64,000 nucleotides of DNA. It comes from Microbotryum silenes-acaulis. Its lineage: Eukaryota; Basidiomycota; Microbotryomycetes; Microbotryales; Microbotryaceae. This document shows, piece by piece, positions 11,261 to 22,793 of this stretch (position 1 is its first letter; the number at the start of each line of letters is the position of its first letter). The notes beneath the pieces were generated by a model. The model worked only from the letters and a program-made list of their open reading frames with translations, had not been told where the DNA came from and searched no databases. The stretch spans positions 1,543,001-1,607,000 of the forward strand of contig QPFY01000001.1 in the NCBI GenBank assembly GCA_003665825.1, given 5' to 3'. Made by a program: the position numbers and the translations under genes.

Positions 11261-12278
11261 TGTTGAGCGGAAACCGTTGAGGTGATGCGGAGGTGGTGAG
11301 CTGAAGGAGCGGCAGCTGAAACGAGTGGAGGGGCTAGGAACTAGGGCGTGGTCGAATGAGAGTCGGGGCGAATGGTGTGAGAGACTGAGAGTCAGACAAG
11401 ACGATGAAGATAAACGAACGGAAGGGCGGGAAGAGAGAGACAAGGGTAGGATCAAAGAAGCTCTCCCGGACGAGTGGGATCAAACCTCAAGTTCAGTCAA
11501 GTTCCAAGAACATAGCAATGTGGTTCATCAACATCCGAAGTCTCGTCCGAAGCTCGGTGCAGCTTGGCGTCGGCGCGCCGGCGGTCCCTGCCGGCCTGGC
11601 GGCTCCACGCTACCCGCCAACGAGCGCCATTCCAGGGGACTGACCAGAGCTCATCGAGCGAAGCGAAGCGGCTGGCGCGTGCTCCGGCAGTGAGGCCGAT
11701 GCGGTCCTTCGATTGATCTAATCGAAAAGCTTGGCATCCTATCAAGTTGAGCAACGCCCCACCCCGGCCAAAGACGTCCAAGTGCGAATTGACCCAGAAA
11801 GAGCATCTACAGCTGAGCTCGTCAATTCAGCTAAACCGACGATTTCTAGCCAATGAGCTGGGGCGACGGCTAATCAGATTTCTCCGGCCAGTCCGTTCGA
11901 AAGCCTGATTCCGATGAACTGCACGTGGTTTAATTATGTATGCCCTAAGTTCCGATCCAGAGCCGTGTTCATCAAGTCGCTATAAGAAGAAGTCAGCGCT
12001 GGATCCGGGTTCTCAAAATTCAATGACGCCGGAGTCCTTGCATGGGAGGTGAGCGGCGGCCGGACCCGCTTCCGCGCGTTAGACGGTCCGTGCGCGCACA
12101 GAGGCCCGTCTGCGACGAAATCCACCGTCGCCGGTCGACTTGTGCTCAACGAACTCAACGTCAGCGCCCATCATCCCACTGCGCCCTCCGCACCGCACAT
12201 CCAATCGGGCACTCTCCAATCACCGATTGAACCACAACCCGCTGCCCTGCCCTGCCCACCACTCAACCACCTCACACC
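11261..12278. promoter_or_regulatory. Divergent intergenic region: secreted protein B / mL58
   Basis: About 1.0 kb between the minus-strand secreted protein and the plus-strand mitoribosomal gene, so it must carry both promoters. Open frames in it are short and overlap on both strands without splice or domain support. The 120 bp before the mL58 start are C-rich and pyrimidine-rich. Confidence 0.5.
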
Positions 12279-12839
12279 ATGTTCAAAAGCGCGTTCGCCC
12301 CGACGTTGCGCGTTCTTTCCTCCAAGAAGATGCCACTGCTCACTCGCACCAAGGACCCTCTACGATCCTCCGCCCTAGCCGAGCACTTCGTCCTCCCCTC
12401 TGGATCGACCTTTATCGTTCGACCACCTCCTTCGGTCCTCCCCGCGACGATTGCGATACCTTCGACGTTGTCGCAAAGTACGATCCACGAACAGGAGCAT
12501 CGTCTACCTCTCTCGCGACCGTCCAAGGCCGGTCAAGCGAGTGCCCAAGACCCGAACGCAAGTAAGAAGGTGTTGTCGGCACAAGAGATCGAGCAACTGC
12601 AAGCATTGAGGAGATCGGATCCGGCACGATGGACTCGATCACGGTTGGCGCGCAAGTTTGGCCTCGCGAGTCCGACCGTGGTGGGTTTGTTGGGTTGGGG
12701 AGACGGACCGGAGGGAAGACGGGCTGAGAAGGATAGGAAGTTGGCGTTGGAACACAAGAGGACGGCGAGGGAGCTCAAGTGGGGTTGGAAGAAGACGATT
12801 GCGGTCGAGGAACGACGGAGACGGAGAACTATGTGGTAA
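12279..12839 (+). CDS. MRPL20: Mitochondrial large ribosomal subunit protein mL58 (MRPL20 family)
   Basis: Single-exon gene, 186 residues. The N-terminus MFKSAFAPTLRVLSSKK is basic and serine-rich, as expected of a mitochondrial presequence. The core carries the fungal MRP-L20 pattern: LSAQEIEQLQALRRSDPARW then SRLARKFGLASPTVVGLLGW, followed by a strongly basic C-terminal helix ending ERRRRRTMW. These proteins are fungal-specific parts of the mitochondrial large subunit. Length is close to the family norm. The identification rests on the LRR-x-DP-x-x-W and LARKFG motifs, not on a search. Confidence 0.8.
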   Translation: MFKSAFAPTLRVLSSKKMPLLTRTKDPLRSSALAEHFVLPSGSTFIVRPPPSVLPATIAIPSTLSQSTIHEQEHRLPLSRPSKAGQASAQDPNASKKVLSAQEIEQLQALRRSDPARWTRSRLARKFGLASPTVVGLLGWGDGPEGRRAEKDRKLALEHKRTARELKWGWKKTIAVEERRRRRTMW

Positions 12840-13214
12840 CTTTGACTGTGGACGGGTTGAAATATACAGTGGGAGTGCAGCACGTTTTTTTAATTTGTTT
12901 GGGCAGTGTCGAAGATATTGTCACGGCGTTAAGGACTTGGTGGGTGGCTGTGAAGTGAGCATGTTTAGCCAGGCCAGGCGTCATTGCTTCTGGCTCTCCT
13001 CCCACACATCCCCACTCTTCCCAACGCGACGGCGAACCCTGCAGCAGCCCGTCGGCACCCTCAGCGTACGACCTTATTCTTCATCGGCGTCTTTACCTTG
13101 GTCCTCTATCTCCTCTGGCCCTCAACAGCACCTCGTATCTCACCCTCCACCCGCCTATTCCATCCCACTTCAGCTCCCCATCGCACAGGTCCCGCTCGAA
13201 ATACCCCTCCCAGA
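12840..13214. other. Intergenic / 5' leader of the thioesterase gene
   Basis: About 375 bp between two plus-strand genes. Its last 230 bp are open in the thioesterase frame from 12,984 without an ATG and encode a hydrophobic segment (LFFIGVFTLVLYLLWP, about 13,071-13,118); see the findings. A second frame from an ATG at 12,961 reads MFSQARRHCFWLSSHTS but stops at 13,227, so it does not join the thioesterase. Confidence 0.5.
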
Positions 13215-14217
13215 ATGTCCGTCATGACCGTCCTGCCCAAGGGCAAACACACAGCGACCATTATCTTCTCGCATGGGCTGGGCGATAGTGCGGCGGGGTG
13301 GTACCCTTTCGCGCAGGCTCTGGCACCGAGGTTCAAGCATGTTAAATGGGTCTTGCCGACGGCTCCTATACAGCCTGTTACGCTTAATGGAGGTAAGTAG
13401 GGGAGCTGCGATGCTCGCTGGTATGAGCTGTCATACGTCGGTCTTATTTCCCTTGCTGATCCGATCGAGACCCCACCCCACATGCGACCACGTAGGCATG
13501 CCGATGAACAGCTGGTATGTCGCACGAGCATAACGGTCTAGGTTTTGTCGAGTCCGGAGAGAAGTGCTTATACAATCCCTCGTGCACATGCCAGGTTCGA
13601 CATCCGCTCCTTGACGCCGACCAACTCCTCGCAAGAGGACGAACGAGGTCTGCTCGCGTCGGTGCGAACGATCTCGGACTTGGTCGCTGCCGAAGTCGAT
13701 GCTGGTATTCCCGCGAACCGGATTGTCGTTGGAGGGTTCTCACAAGGTACGAGATGCTACGTTGAGCCTCTAGATCGCACAACCGCTGACAATAGTATTT
13801 CGTCATTTACTATTAGGAGCCGTCGTCTCCCTCGCGGTCGGAGCCACCTTGGAGCGCAAACTCGCCGGCCTGATCTCGCTCTCGGGGTTCTTGATGTTGG
13901 CGGACAAGCTCAAATCGATGCAAGTCAACCATGCACCTTCCTATCCCGTCTTTTGGGGCCATGGCACCGGCGACCCGGTGGTGAGGTACCAGTGGGGGGA
14001 GATGTCGGTGCAGAAATTGAGGGAGCTCGGGTGGAAGAATATCCAGTTTGAGAGTTATCCGGGTCAGTTGGGGCGGGGTCGTGATGTCTCGCCATGGTAC
14101 GATGCTGACATGCTGTTGTTGGTTCATGATCGGCTTCTAGGTATGCAACATACCCTCGGGGCCAAGGAGCAGCAAGACGTCGAGGCTTGGCTCAAGAAGA
14201 TTCTGCCCGAACAGTAG
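13215..14217 (+). CDS. Acyl-protein thioesterase 1 (alpha/beta hydrolase)
   Basis: Removes palmitate from cysteine of proteins; also acts as a lysophospholipase in this family. Five exons (13215-13392, 13496-13514, 13595-13746, 13817-14062, 14141-14217) give 223 residues, the usual APT1 length. Motifs in order: ATIIFSHGLGDSAAGW (oxyanion region), GGMPMNSWFDIRS across a 19-nt exon, the nucleophile GGFSQG with an intron just after it, GHGTGDPVV with the catalytic Asp, and YPGMQHTL with the catalytic His split over the last intron. The triad Ser-Asp-His is complete. The ATG at 13,215 is the first in frame; an ORF without ATG extends 75 codons upstream with a hydrophobic stretch. Confidence 0.88.
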
Positions 14218-14317
14218 TAAACCGGTGCCACCGTGCAGTCGATGTCAGATGGTGCTTCATTCTTAGCAATACTCTGGGAATTCATGCATACTTGCTGCGA
14301 ATTTCCCCTAAATTTCA

Positions 14318-16681
14318 ATGGCGACCGCTACCCCGAACTGTGAGCTGTTAACGAGGGCATCCGCTGGCTCACGCGCATGTTCGCCGCGCGCGTCGAGTAG
14401 CGTCGCGAGCTGCCCGGGCGCGAAATTGACGAGCGTGGGTCACCGCGACCCCTCCACCCTCCCGTTCCCTCTGGCACACCCATCGACCACGAACCCGGCA
14501 GTTCCAATCAAAATCGGTCCCCGGCCTCCCAAGACCGGCGAACGCGAGTTCTTGAGCGTACCGTACGACCCCGATTCGGATCTGCGGACGGACCCAAACA
14601 CGCGGCGCGTGCGGTGCACTTGAACAGCTTAGCGCTCAGCGCACCAGCGCACACCAGCGAGCGGGTGCTTCAACCATTTCGTCACTTCGCCGTTAGGAAG
14701 ATCACTACCGCTGGGAGCTCAAGGAAACTTGGACGAACGACGGTGATCTTGTCAAGAGTGAGTTGGGTGCAGGCTCGACAAGTGTTGGTTCGCACTGCAT
14801 CACATGCCGTACAGCTCTCACACCCACTTGAGCGTGGGCCCCCCGATCTCGCCGCCAGAGCGGTCCGGCGCTTAATTCACCTGCCCGAGCTCGATGCTGA
14901 CCTTTGCGTGTTGTGAGGTGGCCTACAGTGACGACGACTACGACCAAGAAGTCGACCCCAGCACCGAGGAATCGTTTGCCCGCTTTGGCCGAGGTGCTCA
15001 GACGCAGTAGGTCCCTTATGGCGTGGTCACGGCGCACCCTCTCCTGTCTCATTCATCCAGCCGTCGTGGGTGCAACATGCGGTGTTGGACTGTATCCAAA
15101 GCATCTCACTTTGGACGTCCACGTTCCATGGGCCCCAATCACCGCCATCAACCCTGTCTTCGTGAAAACTTGACTTGATCCGCCCTGACTGACTGACCCC
15201 TCTCCCCTCTCTCCACCACTACCACCCCTCCCCTATCGCTGTGCCTCGCTACAGACACTCGCCCGCCAGTCGACCTATACTGCTACTACCTCTTTCTCCA
15301 GCGCGAAGGATCAGAGGACACTCTTGACTTTTGGCTCGATGTGCAACAGCATGAGAACCTTTGTACGGTAAACTCAGCTCGGTTCGGCGGTGCATCAACG
15401 ACGGATTGGCCTGACCTTGTTCGACTCTTGGTGATTATTGGACAGGTCGAGCTTACTTCAAAGACTTGCGCAAGTCGGGTCGCACCGTACGAGAGGATTG
15501 GCCGAGGTACCACGAGTTGGCACGCACCCGAGGCAGCATTTACGGTGGCGTGACCGGCATCCGACGCGGCGACGATGGCGGCGAGGAATTCCCGGGCAAC
15601 ACCGCACCCGCCAGTCCGAGACCGAGCGTGTCGGGGAGACCGCAGGCGTTCAGTGGGAGTGACTACGGGGAGACGCGGGTGACGAATGAGAAGGCGGATG
15701 GCGATCGAAGGGGGCCGAGTTTGGGAGGCGAACGAGAGGACGCTCTGCGCACGCCGTCCCCCCGTCCTCGGACGCCTGCTTCGGCATCCTACCCACTCTC
15801 ACCAACCCTGCAAGCGCTTTACCCTCACGACTCGGAGGACCGACCTCGCAACGGTCGATTGGCGGCACCGGCCCAACCGTACATCATGCGCGATACGGCT
15901 ATCTCGAGGACCGACCTCATCGCCTCGGCCGAGCGCATCTACTCGCGGTACCTCATGCCCGGAGCCGACAAGGAGGTGTACCTTCCCCCTGCACTGCGCA
16001 TCACCGAGTTCACTTTGTCATCATCGAACTTACCGACTGTAACGCATCCCGACTACGACCGCGAAGCCGATGCGCAGGCCCAAGTTCCCGACATGTTCCA
16101 CGCGCAAAAGGAATACGTTTACCGAGCGATGGAGCAGGACACTTTCCCGCGATTCCTGCGTGCCAAGGCGTTTGGCAACTTGACGCCGATATCGGCGTTG
16201 GTGCGACTGGCGTTTGGACTGTTGGCGTTGTGGGTCGGGTTGGCAACGGGATTTGCGTTCATCTTTCTTGATAAGAAGCCTAAGGTGTCGAGATTATGGG
16301 TGAGTCATGCCCGGGGCCTGGTTCGAGGGTGGATTCATCAGATGTACTGATGCGAACTGTGATCATCGAAAACAGGTCATTATCCCCTTTACTTTCGCCA
16401 TCGTCAACCTCGTCGCGCATGCCTACGACCTTGACCCATTACTCGTCTTTATGGGTCTATCCGAAACGGTGGGTGTTGACCTAGTAACTCAGGTTGCCCC
16501 GCACTGTTGCTAACAATAGGAGGAGATCGCCGCACAGACCCCATTCCGAACGATCGGCATTCGTGAACCCTACGTGCGCAAGCTCTTGTTTGGCCGCGCT
16601 TTATGGGTCACCTTCCTCAGTGCAGTCGTCGTCGCGATCTTGACCATCATCTTCGTGCTGGTCCCTGGACATCGCTTGTGA
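14318..16681 (+). CDS. Rax1-like protein: RGS-type domain plus three C-terminal membrane helices
   Basis: Rax1 in yeast marks division sites and sits in the plasma membrane. The supported part has an RGS-like domain (RLPALAEVLRRNTRPPVDLY, LQREGSEDTLDFWLDVQQHE, LCRAYFKDLRK), a Ser/Pro-rich linker of about 90 residues, the second RGS half (LIASAERIYSRYLMPG, LPPALRITEF), then three hydrophobic helices (LVRLAFGLLALWVGLATGF; VIIPFTFAIVNLVAHAY; LWVTFLSAVVVAILTIIFVL). Exons: 14318-14608, 14697-14757, 14929-15006, 15255-15362, 15446-16299, 16376-16468, 16520-16681, giving 548 residues if the first two exons belong. Those two have no clear counterpart in the family as I know it and the first 60 codons look low-complexity, so the start is uncertain. 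The third-exon junction creates an ATG split A|TG. Confidence 0.78.
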
Positions 16682-17302
16682 ACGCGATCGTATTGTTCTC
16701 GTCCACCTCCGGTTCGACCCGAAAACCCTGTAAGATTCACCCCCTAGTTACCCTATGATGACTGCGTCACGTGCAACTGCATTATGGTTCTCTCGTGCTC
16801 TCGTTCCCTTTTTGACTAGACCTCCATTTCTACACTTCGGTACCTAATCTGTCGACGTTTCGACACCTCACGCTCGTTGCTTCGTTCTTTCTTCGGTCCC
16901 TCCCGATCCGATCCCTATACCCCCCCACTTTTTCCCCATCTGGCTGTGTCCGAGGGATTATGAGGTGTTTTTTGTTATGAATATATCAGATCTACTTTCT
17001 ACAAGCGTCCCATGTCACCGCGGTGTTGGTGATAAGGGGAGCTCCCATCCGCCCCCATGCGTGCATTTATTTATGATGCTCCCGTTTGCTCCCTGCGTGC
17101 GTTTATCTGCACCCCTTTGCCACCTAAGGTCCCAACTCAGGCACGGGCGAGAACACGTCGTTTCGCTCATCGCGCGACGACTCGCCTCAACTTGATAGAT
17201 CGGGCTTACTCTCCCTCCTAGATCCAGCTCATTAGATTCCCGGTTACGTCGCTCTCCCGCTCCTTCTACCGGACCTGTGTTCCATTACCTGGCCCCCGTA
17301 AC
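16682..17302. promoter_or_regulatory. Intergenic: upstream of delta-4 desaturase
   Basis: About 620 bp between two plus-strand genes. It is notably pyrimidine-rich on the plus strand (runs of C and T near 16,900-16,960 and 17,040-17,110), as is common before basidiomycete genes. No supported gene. Confidence 0.5.
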
Positions 17303-19182
17303 ATGGCCTCGACACGCTCTACGGCGTCGAACGTGTATCGCCACCCACTGCCCGCGTCCGGGTTCGCGTTCGACCTCGCAGCCGGAGCGGAAGTTGTCCC
17401 TCCCTCGTTGCTCGTTGAACGATCCGCCTCGTCCCTGTCGACGTCTTCCTCCTCTTCCTCATCGACTGGTGAAGGGGAGGACCCACCTACTGGTGCTGAA
17501 TTCACCGCGTCTTCCTCCCCCGCGCTTCGGTCTCGCAGCAACTCGAACCCGAGCAGCACCAGTTCCGCGCAATTCGGCGCCACCACAAAGATCGGTTCTC
17601 GACCGGGTGACGAATGGGCTCCACGCAAGATCGAACCCGAACAGGATCCAAATGATTTCTTGTGGTTGATGACGGAGGAACCGCATCGGACTAGGAGAAA
17701 GGCCGTGCTCAAGGCTCATCCGGAGGTTAGTTTGGGGGGGATGCTGATCTGGTTGGTGATGAGTGACGACACTTTCGGCCGGTGATGAGGCGATGATTGA
17801 AATATTGTGGGAAAGGAAGTGCTGATCAGTTTTATCGGATCAATCTCGGATCTCGGATGCAAAAAACAGATCCGAAAACTGATGGGCTACGAACCCTTGA
17901 CCAAATACGTCGTGCTCTTCGTCATGGCGACCCAATTCCTCACCGCCTTCTACCTACGCAACACTCCCTTCTGGTCTTGGAAATTCTGGATTCTCGCTTA
18001 CGTCATCGGTGGCACCGCGAACCAAAATATCTTCTTGGCCGTGCATGAGATCACGCATAATTTGGCCTTCCGAGGCGTCAAGGCCAACCGTACTTTTGCG
18101 ATTCTGACGAATTTGCCCATTGGTGTGCCGTTTGCGATGATGTTCAAAAAGTACCATATCGAACATCACAAGGTGCGTCGATTACAGAGTGCGGAGTTCG
18201 ATTCATGCCGGGAGGTCTGACTGGAAATCGTTCTTCACTGTGACTTAGTTCCTCGCTGAAGATGGCATGGACACCGATATTCCTTCGCGACTCGAATTGC
18301 TCGTCTTCAAAACCGTGCTTGGCAAGACCTTCTTCGCGTCAGTTGCTTAGACCTCAACAGGCGTCTTTCTGACGTGTTCAAGAGAGGTCGGACTGACCGT
18401 CTTCTCCGGCCCTCACAGCTCCTTCCAAATCTTCTTCTACGCCTTACGGCCCGGATTCATCCGCTACCAAGCCCCGACGCGTTGGGTCGCTCTCAACTGG
18501 CTCGTTCAGTTGAGCTTCAATGCCCTCGTCGTTCGATATCTTGGATGGTACTCGATGCTTTACTTTTTGCTTTCGAGTCATATGGCTGGGTCGTTGCATC
18601 CTTGTGCGGGGCACTTTATTGCCGAGGTGAGTGGGTTCAGATTGATGGCTTGAAAGCATTTTTTTTGTACTGACCCGTAATGTTATCTTGTATTCTGATG
18701 GGGTGCAGCATTACCTCTTTGATGGTCACGACCAAGAAACATGGTCTTACTACGGCCCTCTCAACATCTTGGCTTACAACGTCAGTCCCACATCTCCCCA
18801 CCCGCTCTCTCCGCCGAATACTGACCCTAGGCAATAATTGTCCTACCCTTCTCAGGTCGGCTATCACAACGAACACCACGACTTTCCTTCCGTTGCTTGG
18901 ACCAAACTTCCCGAACTACGTTGTATCGCCAGTGATTTCTACGATCCGTTGCCTCAACATTCTAGTTGGCCGGGGGTGACGTTGCGTTTCATCTTTGGTG
19001 AATTAACACCTTCCTGATTTCCTAATGACTGTTAGGCAAACAGGAGCTGACCAGACTTTGTTTGTGATTGGACAGATCCTAAAGTGGGCATGTGGTCGCG
19101 TGTTAAACGTAATGGTCGAGGCGGGACACCAGGTGGGGATGGCGGTGGATCGGGCTTGACGGGCGGTCTCAAGGACGACTGA
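17303..19182 (+). CDS. Sphingolipid delta-4 desaturase (dihydroceramide desaturase, DES1 family)
   Basis: Introduces the 4,5-trans double bond of the sphingoid base of ceramide at the ER membrane, the step leading towards glucosylceramides. Seven exons (17303-17725, 17870-18172, 18249-18337, 18419-18626, 18709-18780, 18856-18997, 19076-19182) give 447 residues. The three di-iron histidine boxes are present: HEITHN, YHIEHHK, and NEHHD in GYHNEHHDFPSVAW. Other family motifs: KLMGYEPLTKYVV, GGTANQNIFLAVHEITHN, SLHPCAGHFIAEHY and WSYYGPLN. The end carries GMWSRVKR, then a Gly-rich tail. About 135 residues before HPEIRKLMGYEP form a Ser-rich low-complexity N-terminal extension longer than the animal enzyme; the ATG chosen is the first in frame. 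Confidence 0.93.
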
Positions 19183-19622
19183 GCTCGGGCAAACAACTTC
19201 TTCTCGTTTTGATCTCTTTCTCCAAGACACACACTCTCTCCTCAATATCCGCTGGTTTGCCTCCCAAAGAATTCGTTCTTTTCCTGCTAGAACGTAGAGT
19301 TTTAGAAATTGTATGTACGATTGCGTTCGAGCAGAAGCTCTTCTCTCTTTTTGCCTTTGTTTCTTGGGAGAAGCTCACTCTTTGTGTATTACTAATACTG
19401 GATTGTGCTTTCTGTCCACCGAATGCCCCACCTGAAAGATGTTCTGTCTTTGAGAGTGCTGCAGCAGCTCGCGATTTTCGTTGCAGCTCGCAAGTTTCTT
19501 GAGCTGAAACAGGGGCAACGATTATAGGCGAAGATCTACGTGATACAACATTGCGAACCGTGTGTGCACTATATCACCACATATTCTTCCAGTCCGTGAA
19601 TCCCAATAAATCGCCCATTTGA
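19183..19622. other. Convergent 3' intergenic region
   Basis: 440 bp between the tails of the desaturase (plus) and the permease (minus). T-rich around 19,200-19,400. No supported gene. Confidence 0.5.
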
Positions 19623-22600
19623 TCACACGCTCGCATCCGGCGTGCGAGGTCCATCAGCTTCCTGATCCCTTCTAGGTCTCCACCTCGTCGAATCCGCCTC
19701 TCGACTGCTCCCCCTCCTCTGACTCTGTGAAGTCGTCCCGGCCTCCGCCGAGGGTGCCTCCTCTTCCTCCTCCGAGGAGTATTCCTCCTCCTCCTCATCC
19801 CAATCCGTGGACCATTCCGTCCCCGTCCCAGTTCCCGTCCCAGTATGCGTGGTCCCCATCGTCTCTCTTCCCATCTCGATCCTCGTCCCCGACATCCTCG
19901 TCGTTATCCCATGTGTGGTAGTCCCCTCCCCTTCGAACGAAGAAAACACATGCGCGGTCCTGCCCAAAAATTCCGATTCGGTCAAGCGTAGACCTAAAGC
20001 TTGCACAGGACTATTAGTCCCCCCGGCCGGGGTCGGCGTTTTCTGCATCGTGGCCGAACGGGGTAATTCAATCTCAGCTCCGATGGTCCATTTCGTTGTC
20101 GTCTTGATCGGTCCCGCGTAGTGCGCGTTCCCGTAAAAAACCCAAGCGAGCGTCGCCAATAAGGATACGAGGACCAATACGGCTGAAGCGTAGGATGCGG
20201 ATATCGCATTGACGGGGTATGCCGTAGGTAAGCAGAGCATGATCATGAAGATGAGCGCGAACAGAGTCCCTGCAAGAGCAGCGGGTTTGCTCCATTTTCT
20301 CAAGGTCCATAACGCTCGGCCATCACCGGATAATGCGTCGCGAGGGAGGAATAGGTAGATCAAGACGGGGACGGTGTAGGAGAACATGACGCTGAAGCCG
20401 GCGCCTTCGAGGATGATGGTCGCGATGATCGAGTAATCGACGATGATGACAAGCATGGCGGGGAAAGCGATGGCGACGATGCACCAGATGGCTCGGAGAG
20501 GCAATCGACTCTTGGGCGTGAGTTTACGCAAGAAGGGGGACAGAGGTAGAGCCGATTCTCGAGCTAGCGCCCAGGTGAATCGAGAGGTGGCGAGAAGTTG
20601 AGCGATCGATTGGAAGGCGAAGGAGAGGAGGACAAAGATCAGAACAACGGTTGTGTGGGCGCGCGGGATCGAGTTGGCGATGAGCGCGATGGAAGGTTGC
20701 AGCGTCGGATCGAGACTCGAAGCATCCAGCGTTGCCAACAAGACGCAGATCGAGACCCAACCCATGCCGTACGTCGCAGCGAGGCTCCAGAACATGGATT
20801 GGGGCACAGTTCTGGCCGGGGCCCGGGTATCCTCTGCGATATGAGCGGCGGCTTCCATCCCTGAAGCTACGCAAGTGAATACCCAGCCTGTGTCAATGAC
20901 AGAAAAGTCAGCCGACGAAACCCTCGCGAGAAGAACGTATTTATGTTCCTCACCGAGCATGTACACGTAGCTCTTGCTGGAGAAGCCTGTGTCGTTCTCG
21001 TAGTTTGAAAAAACCCATTTGGCGGATCTGTGGAGCCAAGGTAGGAGTGTCAGGACACTCCACTACCAAGCACTTGGACCAGTCACTATACCCACTTAAT
21101 TGTCTTGGCTTGTGTGAGAAGGGTGATGTTGAGCGTGAGGAAAAAGACGATGGTCATGAAACCACAACCTCGCCAGAACCAGGGTGAGCGGACGATAGGT
21201 GAGCTGACGATCAGCCCAGACCCCAAGAGAACCGCCTTATCGAGAACACCAGATGAGAGAGGCTAGGTCAGCGGATTCATTACTCACTCCAAAACTAGAA
21301 GCCGTGACTCGCAACCTACCCAGCAAATCCCCACAGGCACCCAGATCGAGCTATTCGTCTTGCTATACAGGCCGATCGTGCCGAGGAGATTGTGAGAGAA
21401 TTGCCAGGTGATGACGATCTGAAGTCGTGCGAGGTGCACAAAATCAGCCCTTTCGATCTACTTCAGTCTCCCGGGTCCACATCGGATCTACCTGCAGCAG
21501 AATGTGCGAGCACAGCAGGAAGGAGCCCACGATCCACGAAAGATACCGAGCCCAAATGTCAAGCCGTCGAGAGCTTCGACACAATCGGAACGTCCAAGTA
21601 AACATGGCACCTATGATAGCAACGAGATGTAAGCAGGGTCAGCTTTCTGTGTCCCGCACTGAGGTCGGAGAGTATTGGCGATCAGACTGACCTGCCACGG
21701 GCCACGTCGAAGCCATCTCGCCCAGTACGGCAGCCAGACTCATAAAGAAGAGTCCCGAGATGGGCCAAGCAAACACATACATCGATGATCCACCCGTTCG
21801 CATCGCCGTCAAGACCGCCAACACCGTGCCGGGGAAACCACCGATGTTGCAGATCGTCAGTCCGGCCGAGGCCCAAAAGTCGAAATCCCTCGACAGCTCT
21901 TCGTTGAACCCAAGGGCGCGAAGTCGTTTCTGATCCACGGTCGCCTTTCCAGACCTCATCTTCCAACTCGTCGTGGCCCAGAAGGAACTGGTGCCATCGA
22001 TGGGACCGCTCCCTTCCCCGCGCGAGGTTTGTCCCGAGGTCGTCGAGGCGATGTTGGGTTGGGCATCGGACGGGCCGGCGGATGAATGCTCTTGACTGGT
22101 TTCGGCCGAGCCTCCGCGTATCGACCCCGCTTCGTTCAGTATAGGTCTTGTCGACGATGCGAGCGAGAAGGCGAGGTCTCCACTCGGTAACGTGGCTGTC
22201 TTGATGCTCAGCCGCGCGATCGTCGTCGTCGTAGGAGACGGAGTGCCGAGCAGTTTGGGACTCTGCTGCACCGTCCCTCGTGCTGACGGTGGGGAGATCG
22301 GTGCCCAAGCGACAGAATGTGTTTCTCTGGGAGAATCATGGGTGCTGCTGCTGCTCCGTTCTTCGCATGATGGTTCCGACACGGCGACGGTACGAACTCG
22401 AGGCAGGGTATGTGCGGCGAGGACCATTCCAGGATCGTCGGCGCCGAGACCGATGCCGATACCTTCCCCGTCGCCATCATCGCTAGCCTTCTCTTTGCCC
22501 TTGGAGCTACCAATGCTGGATGTCGAGTCGGACCTGGTTCGGTGTAGCTCTGACGTATCTGTGACTGCGAAGGGTGGAGCTTGCTTGCCAAAGCCAGAAT

Positions 22601-22793
22601 GAGGCACAGGGGGTTCCTGGGCCGTTTCGCTTCGGGCACACGCTCCAAGTGAATCCTCCGAAACCGGTTCCAAGGTGTCCGCATCATCTAGTGTTGTGCG
22701 TGATGTCGAGGCCAGAGGATAAGCTTGTTGTTGCTGCTGCTGCTGCTGCTGCACTGGCGTGTGTCGAAAGCGTTGAGCGCAAGCGACGGGCAT
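19623..22793 (-). CDS. APC-superfamily permease, GABA/amino-acid type, with long disordered N-terminus
   Basis: Likely plasma-membrane or vacuolar amino-acid, GABA or choline importer of the fungal ACT group. Six exons (22793-21692, 21610-21492, 21418-21320, 21235-21096, 21027-20954, 20887-19623) give 932 residues, much more than the usual 500-600. Residues 1-290 are disordered, with a nine-Gln run after HTPV encoded by a CAG tract. The transporter core begins KRLRALGFNEELSRDFDFWA then SAGLTICNIGGFPGTVLAVL, GEMASTWPVAGAMFTWTFRL, GWVFTCVASGMEAAAHIAED (APC motif in TM6) and RFTWALARESALPLSPFLRK, and a helix pair near the end. The last 150 residues are acidic and Ser-rich (runs of Glu). The permease/GABA assignment rests on the EAAAHIAEDT and ARESALP-type motifs; substrate cannot be read. 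Confidence 0.85.

Noticed and set aside
12961..13227. Mitochondrial-presequence-like frame MFSQARRHCFWL...
   Set aside because: Different frame from the thioesterase and ends in a stop; the only in-region intron candidate (63 nt) does not change frame, so it cannot lead into the enzyme.
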